Assembly (NCBI RefSeq): GCF_001463705.1
Contig: NZ_BBWH01000001.1
Location: 1-64,000 of the forward strand
Direction: 5' to 3'
Source: Aureimonas sp. AU12
GTDB taxonomy: Bacteria; Pseudomonadota; Alphaproteobacteria; Rhizobiales; Rhizobiaceae
DNA length: 64,000 nt
This document shows positions 63,248-64,000 of the stretch, one piece after another (position 1 is the first letter of the stretch; the number at the start of each line of letters is the position of its first letter). A program made the translations under genes and the position numbers. The notes below the pieces were generated by a model. It was not told where the DNA came from and did no database searches. It was given only the letters and a program-made list of their open reading frames with translations.

Positions 63248-64000
63248 CGCGCCGCTCCGTTTTGTTCGTTCGAGGCAAGAACCAAGCGTTCGAGCGCCGC
63301 CATGGCGTGGCCGTCCCGCAGCGAGGTCTCCGCAAGGCGCAGCCCATCCTCCAACGACGCGGCACGGTCGGCGACGATGAGAGCGCCCGCGGCGTTGAGA
63401 AGCACGATCTCGCGATAGGCACTCGGCTCGTCCCGAAGCACCGCGCGCAAGGCTGTCGCATTCTGCACGGCGTCACCCCCGACGATGTCGCTCAACTGGC
63501 GACGGGCGAGGCCGAGTTCCTCCGGCTGGATCGTGAACGTCTCGATCGCGTCGGCGTCCAAAGCCGCGACATCGGTGGGCCCGCAGACGGTCATCTCGTC
63601 GAGGCCGTCTCCGTGCACCACCCAGGCCTTCTCGGCGCCCAGCGCACGCAGCGCTTCCGCGACCGGCCGGACCCATTCCGACGCGTAGACACCGACGAGA
63701 AGTCGACGCACGCCGGCGGGATTGGCCAGCGGGCCCAGCATGTTGAAGATCGTGCGCGTGCCGAGTTCGACCCGGCTTGGGGCGACGAAGCGCATCGCCG
63801 CATGATGCGAGGGCGCGAACATGAAGCCGATGCCGGCCTGCGCGATGACGCGCGCGATCTCGCTTGGGGCCAGATCGACATTGACGCCGAGCGCGCCGAG
63901 CACGTCCGCCGCGCCGGATCGCGACGAGAGCGCCCGGTTGCCGTGCTTGGCCACGATGACCCCGCAACCGGCGACCACGAGCGCCGTGCAGGTCGAGACG
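63244..64000 (-). CDS. trpD: anthranilate phosphoribosyltransferase TrpD (5' end missing)
   Basis: Joins anthranilate and phosphoribosyl pyrophosphate. The coding frame is open to the window edge, reading [26 protein letters not shown] (in part), so the first 80 or so residues lie outside. Motifs [31 protein letters not shown] and [14 protein letters not shown] are clear. It is followed by trpC, moaC and moeA. Confidence 0.95.
   Translation of the reverse strand, partial: VSTCTALVVAGCGVIVAKHGNRALSSRSGAADVLGALGVNVDLAPSEIARVIAQAGIGFMFAPSHHAAMRFVAPSRVELGTRTIFNMLGPLANPAGVRRLLVGVYASEWVRPVAEALRALGAEKAWVVHGDGLDEMTVCGPTDVAALDADAIETFTIQPEELGLARRQLSDIVGGDAVQNATALRAVLRDEPSAYREIVLLNAAGALIVADRAASLEDGLRLAETSLRDGHAMAALERLVLASNEQNGAAR

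Overview
This window is a GC-rich chromosomal segment of an alphaproteobacterium, most likely of the order Hyphomicrobiales (Rhizobiales). It is dominated by core genes, with no insertion sequence, prophage, integrase or CRISPR array. Evidence for the placement: an alpha operon without rpsD; a short adenylate kinase lacking the long LID insertion; S14 without zinc cysteines; the block trpDC-moaC-moeA-lexA-comEC-gltX-gltA-lpxB-lpxI-lpxA-fabZ-lpxD-bamA-rseP-cdsA-uppS-frr-pyrH-tsf-rpsB; an EipB-type envelope protein; a phasin; DUF1489; and a direct-repeat GTTC-N7-GTTC SOS box in front of lexA. I cannot assign a family or genus.

Layout. (1) 155-14717, + strand: S10, spc and alpha ribosomal-protein clusters (rpsJ to rpsQ, rplN to secY-adk, rpsM-rpsK-rpoA-rplQ), closed by a Rho-independent terminator. 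Many of the longer spacers contain strong GC-rich hairpins, and a near-consensus promoter precedes rpsM. (2) 14848-22230, + strand: an NAD-dependent epimerase/reductase, a 42-residue exported peptide with its own terminator, a DegP-like protease, rarA, a CrcB fluoride channel, an RluC-type pseudouridine synthase, a HAD phosphatase and an Atp12 chaperone. (3) 22239-32290, mixed strands: a Tat-exported molybdopterin oxidoreductase with its cytochrome b, a YaiI-like protein, lipB, tRNA-Leu(GAG), a MerR regulator, a DUF1624 membrane protein with a cysteine-rich tail, an aldo/keto reductase, a YdcF/ElyC-like protein, DUF3253, DUF599 and DUF1489 proteins, an orphan 95-residue ORF and a SPOR-domain D-Ala-D-Ala carboxypeptidase. 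(4) 32639-41215: a phasin, clpS-clpA, azlC-azlD, then a leftward cluster ridA - glycerophosphodiester phosphodiesterase - FemAB-like acyltransferase - HIT, and eipB. (5) 41432-54556, + strand: translation, UMP kinase, isoprenoid/phospholipid synthesis, intramembrane protease, outer-membrane assembly and lipid A synthesis. (6) 54595-64000: leftward gltA and gltX, rightward comEC, and leftward trpD(partial)-trpC-moaC-moeA and lexA.

Functionally the window joins ribosome and RNA polymerase production, protein export, envelope building (UppS, CdsA, RseP, BamA, LpxD/A/I/B, FabZ, EipB, D,D-carboxypeptidase) and proteolysis (DegP, ClpS/ClpA, RseP, LexA self-cleavage).

I did not find a convincing new multi-gene system. 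The best leads are small: hairpins in most of the longer spacers of the ribosomal cluster, a structured bidirectional hairpin and secreted micropeptide gene between 15.9 and 16.4 kb, a twin CX3C tail on a DUF1624 protein, a Tat-plus-lipobox signal on a molybdoenzyme, altered active-site motifs in LpxB, and an orphan 95-residue gene.
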